20,258 nucleotides of DNA from Helicobacteraceae bacterium (GTDB taxonomy: Bacteria > Campylobacterota > Campylobacteria > Campylobacterales > SZUA-545): assembly GCA_003250175.1 (NCBI GenBank), contig QKHD01000084.1:1-20258 (forward strand), written 5' to 3'. The notes beneath the pieces were generated by a model that was not told where the DNA came from, ran no database searches, and saw only the letters and a list, made by a program, of their open reading frames with translations. Both the position numbers and the translations under genes were made by a program. Positions 20,006 through 20,258 of the stretch are shown here, piece after piece (the first letter of the stretch is position 1; every line of letters begins with the position of its first letter).

Positions 20006-20258
20006 ATGAAACATCTGATCAAGAACCTCATGGTAGTGCTGCTGTTGAGCCTTCCGGCTATGGCGGCCGACACGGACGATCTGACCAAGCTGATCAAGGA
20101 AAAGGTCGCCTACATCACGGGCGTACTCCGTGACGGCGCCCTGACCAAGGCGGATAAAAACGTCAAAATGGAAGGGGCGACGGATTATCTGTTCGATTAC
20201 GCCCTCATGGGTCGGCTGAGCCTGGGCAAAGAGGAGTGGAGCAGCCTGAACGACAATG
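20006..20258 (+). CDS. mlaC: MlaC-like periplasmic phospholipid-binding protein (3' end cut by window edge)
   Basis: 84 codons are visible from the ATG at 20006, which follows GAGGAG inside the end of mlaA. A Sec signal peptide (MKHLIKNLMVVLLLSLPAMA, cleavage before ADTDD) is followed by the MlaC/Ttg2D start: DLTKLIKEKVAYITGVLRDG ... DYLFDYALMGRLSLGKEEW, the family's 'FDF..MARLALG..W' block. MlaC ferries phospholipids between MlaA and an inner-membrane complex. What follows past the edge (an MCE/ABC system or an MMPL-type protein) is not visible and would define the direction and partners of this system. Confidence 0.88.
   Translation, partial: MKHLIKNLMVVLLLSLPAMAADTDDLTKLIKEKVAYITGVLRDGALTKADKNVKMEGATDYLFDYALMGRLSLGKEEWSSLNDN

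Noticed and set aside
1..20258. CRISPR array, tRNA, rRNA, IS element, prophage or attachment site
   Set aside because: No direct-repeat/spacer pattern, no tRNA or rRNA-like segment, no transposase or integrase, and no flanking repeats seen on either strand.

Overview
The window looks like a chromosomal segment of a Gram-negative bacterium, most likely a fairly GC-rich member of the Campylobacterota (the Sulfurimonas/Sulfurovum side rather than Campylobacter or Helicobacter). This rests on my reading of the protein families (NikR with NikK/NikL-like proteins, a PAS sensor kinase with an AHQWRQPLNAL H-box, a short RND adaptor, MlaA/MlaC behind an RND pump). I could not test it by search. Most genes appear to be about 55-60% GC. 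They are tightly packed, often with ATGA overlaps, and no gap exceeds about 180 bases. I see no rRNA, tRNA, CRISPR array, insertion sequence or phage gene.

Layout. (1) 1-2243, minus strand: nikR, followed by a nickel-type operon (DUF4198/NikK-like, NikL-like, and an outer-membrane channel-like protein cut by the left edge). A sigma70-type promoter with an overlapping NikR-like operator lies between nikR and the operon, with a perfect 14-bp hairpin in the leader. (2) 2315-3953, plus strand: a DUF4405 membrane protein, DUF2798, an L,D-transpeptidase and an unrecognised membrane protein. The last two are clearly AT-richer than their surroundings. (3) 4008-4619: a UPF0126/TRIC-type membrane protein with its own promoter, whose stop codon abuts the convergent cluster. 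(4) 9488-4620, minus strand: a TonB-dependent receptor, a periplasmic binding protein, a truncated haemoglobin and a second binding protein. This looks like a metal, haem or metal-chelate uptake operon, but no permease or ATPase is in view. (5) 11893-9668, minus strand: an orphan membrane-linked GAF-PAS-PAS histidine kinase. (6) 12030-13487, plus strand: a MarR regulator, a YceI-family periplasmic protein and a four-helix membrane protein. Two near-identical palindromes, one ahead of marR and one ahead of yceI, mark a small autoregulated regulon. (7) 13564-20258, plus strand: TetR, a TolC-type channel, a membrane fusion protein, an RND pump, mlaA and mlaC (cut by the right edge). This reads as a single transcript joining a tripartite efflux system to phospholipid-transport genes.

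The most striking signal is not a gene. The palindrome TCCGGA occurs 44 times by hand count, about seven times the number expected from base composition, often as CTCCGGAG. It falls in genes on both strands and in all reading frames, and occasionally between genes. It behaves like a highly iterated palindrome, as HIP1 does in cyanobacteria, or like an uptake or methylation signal.
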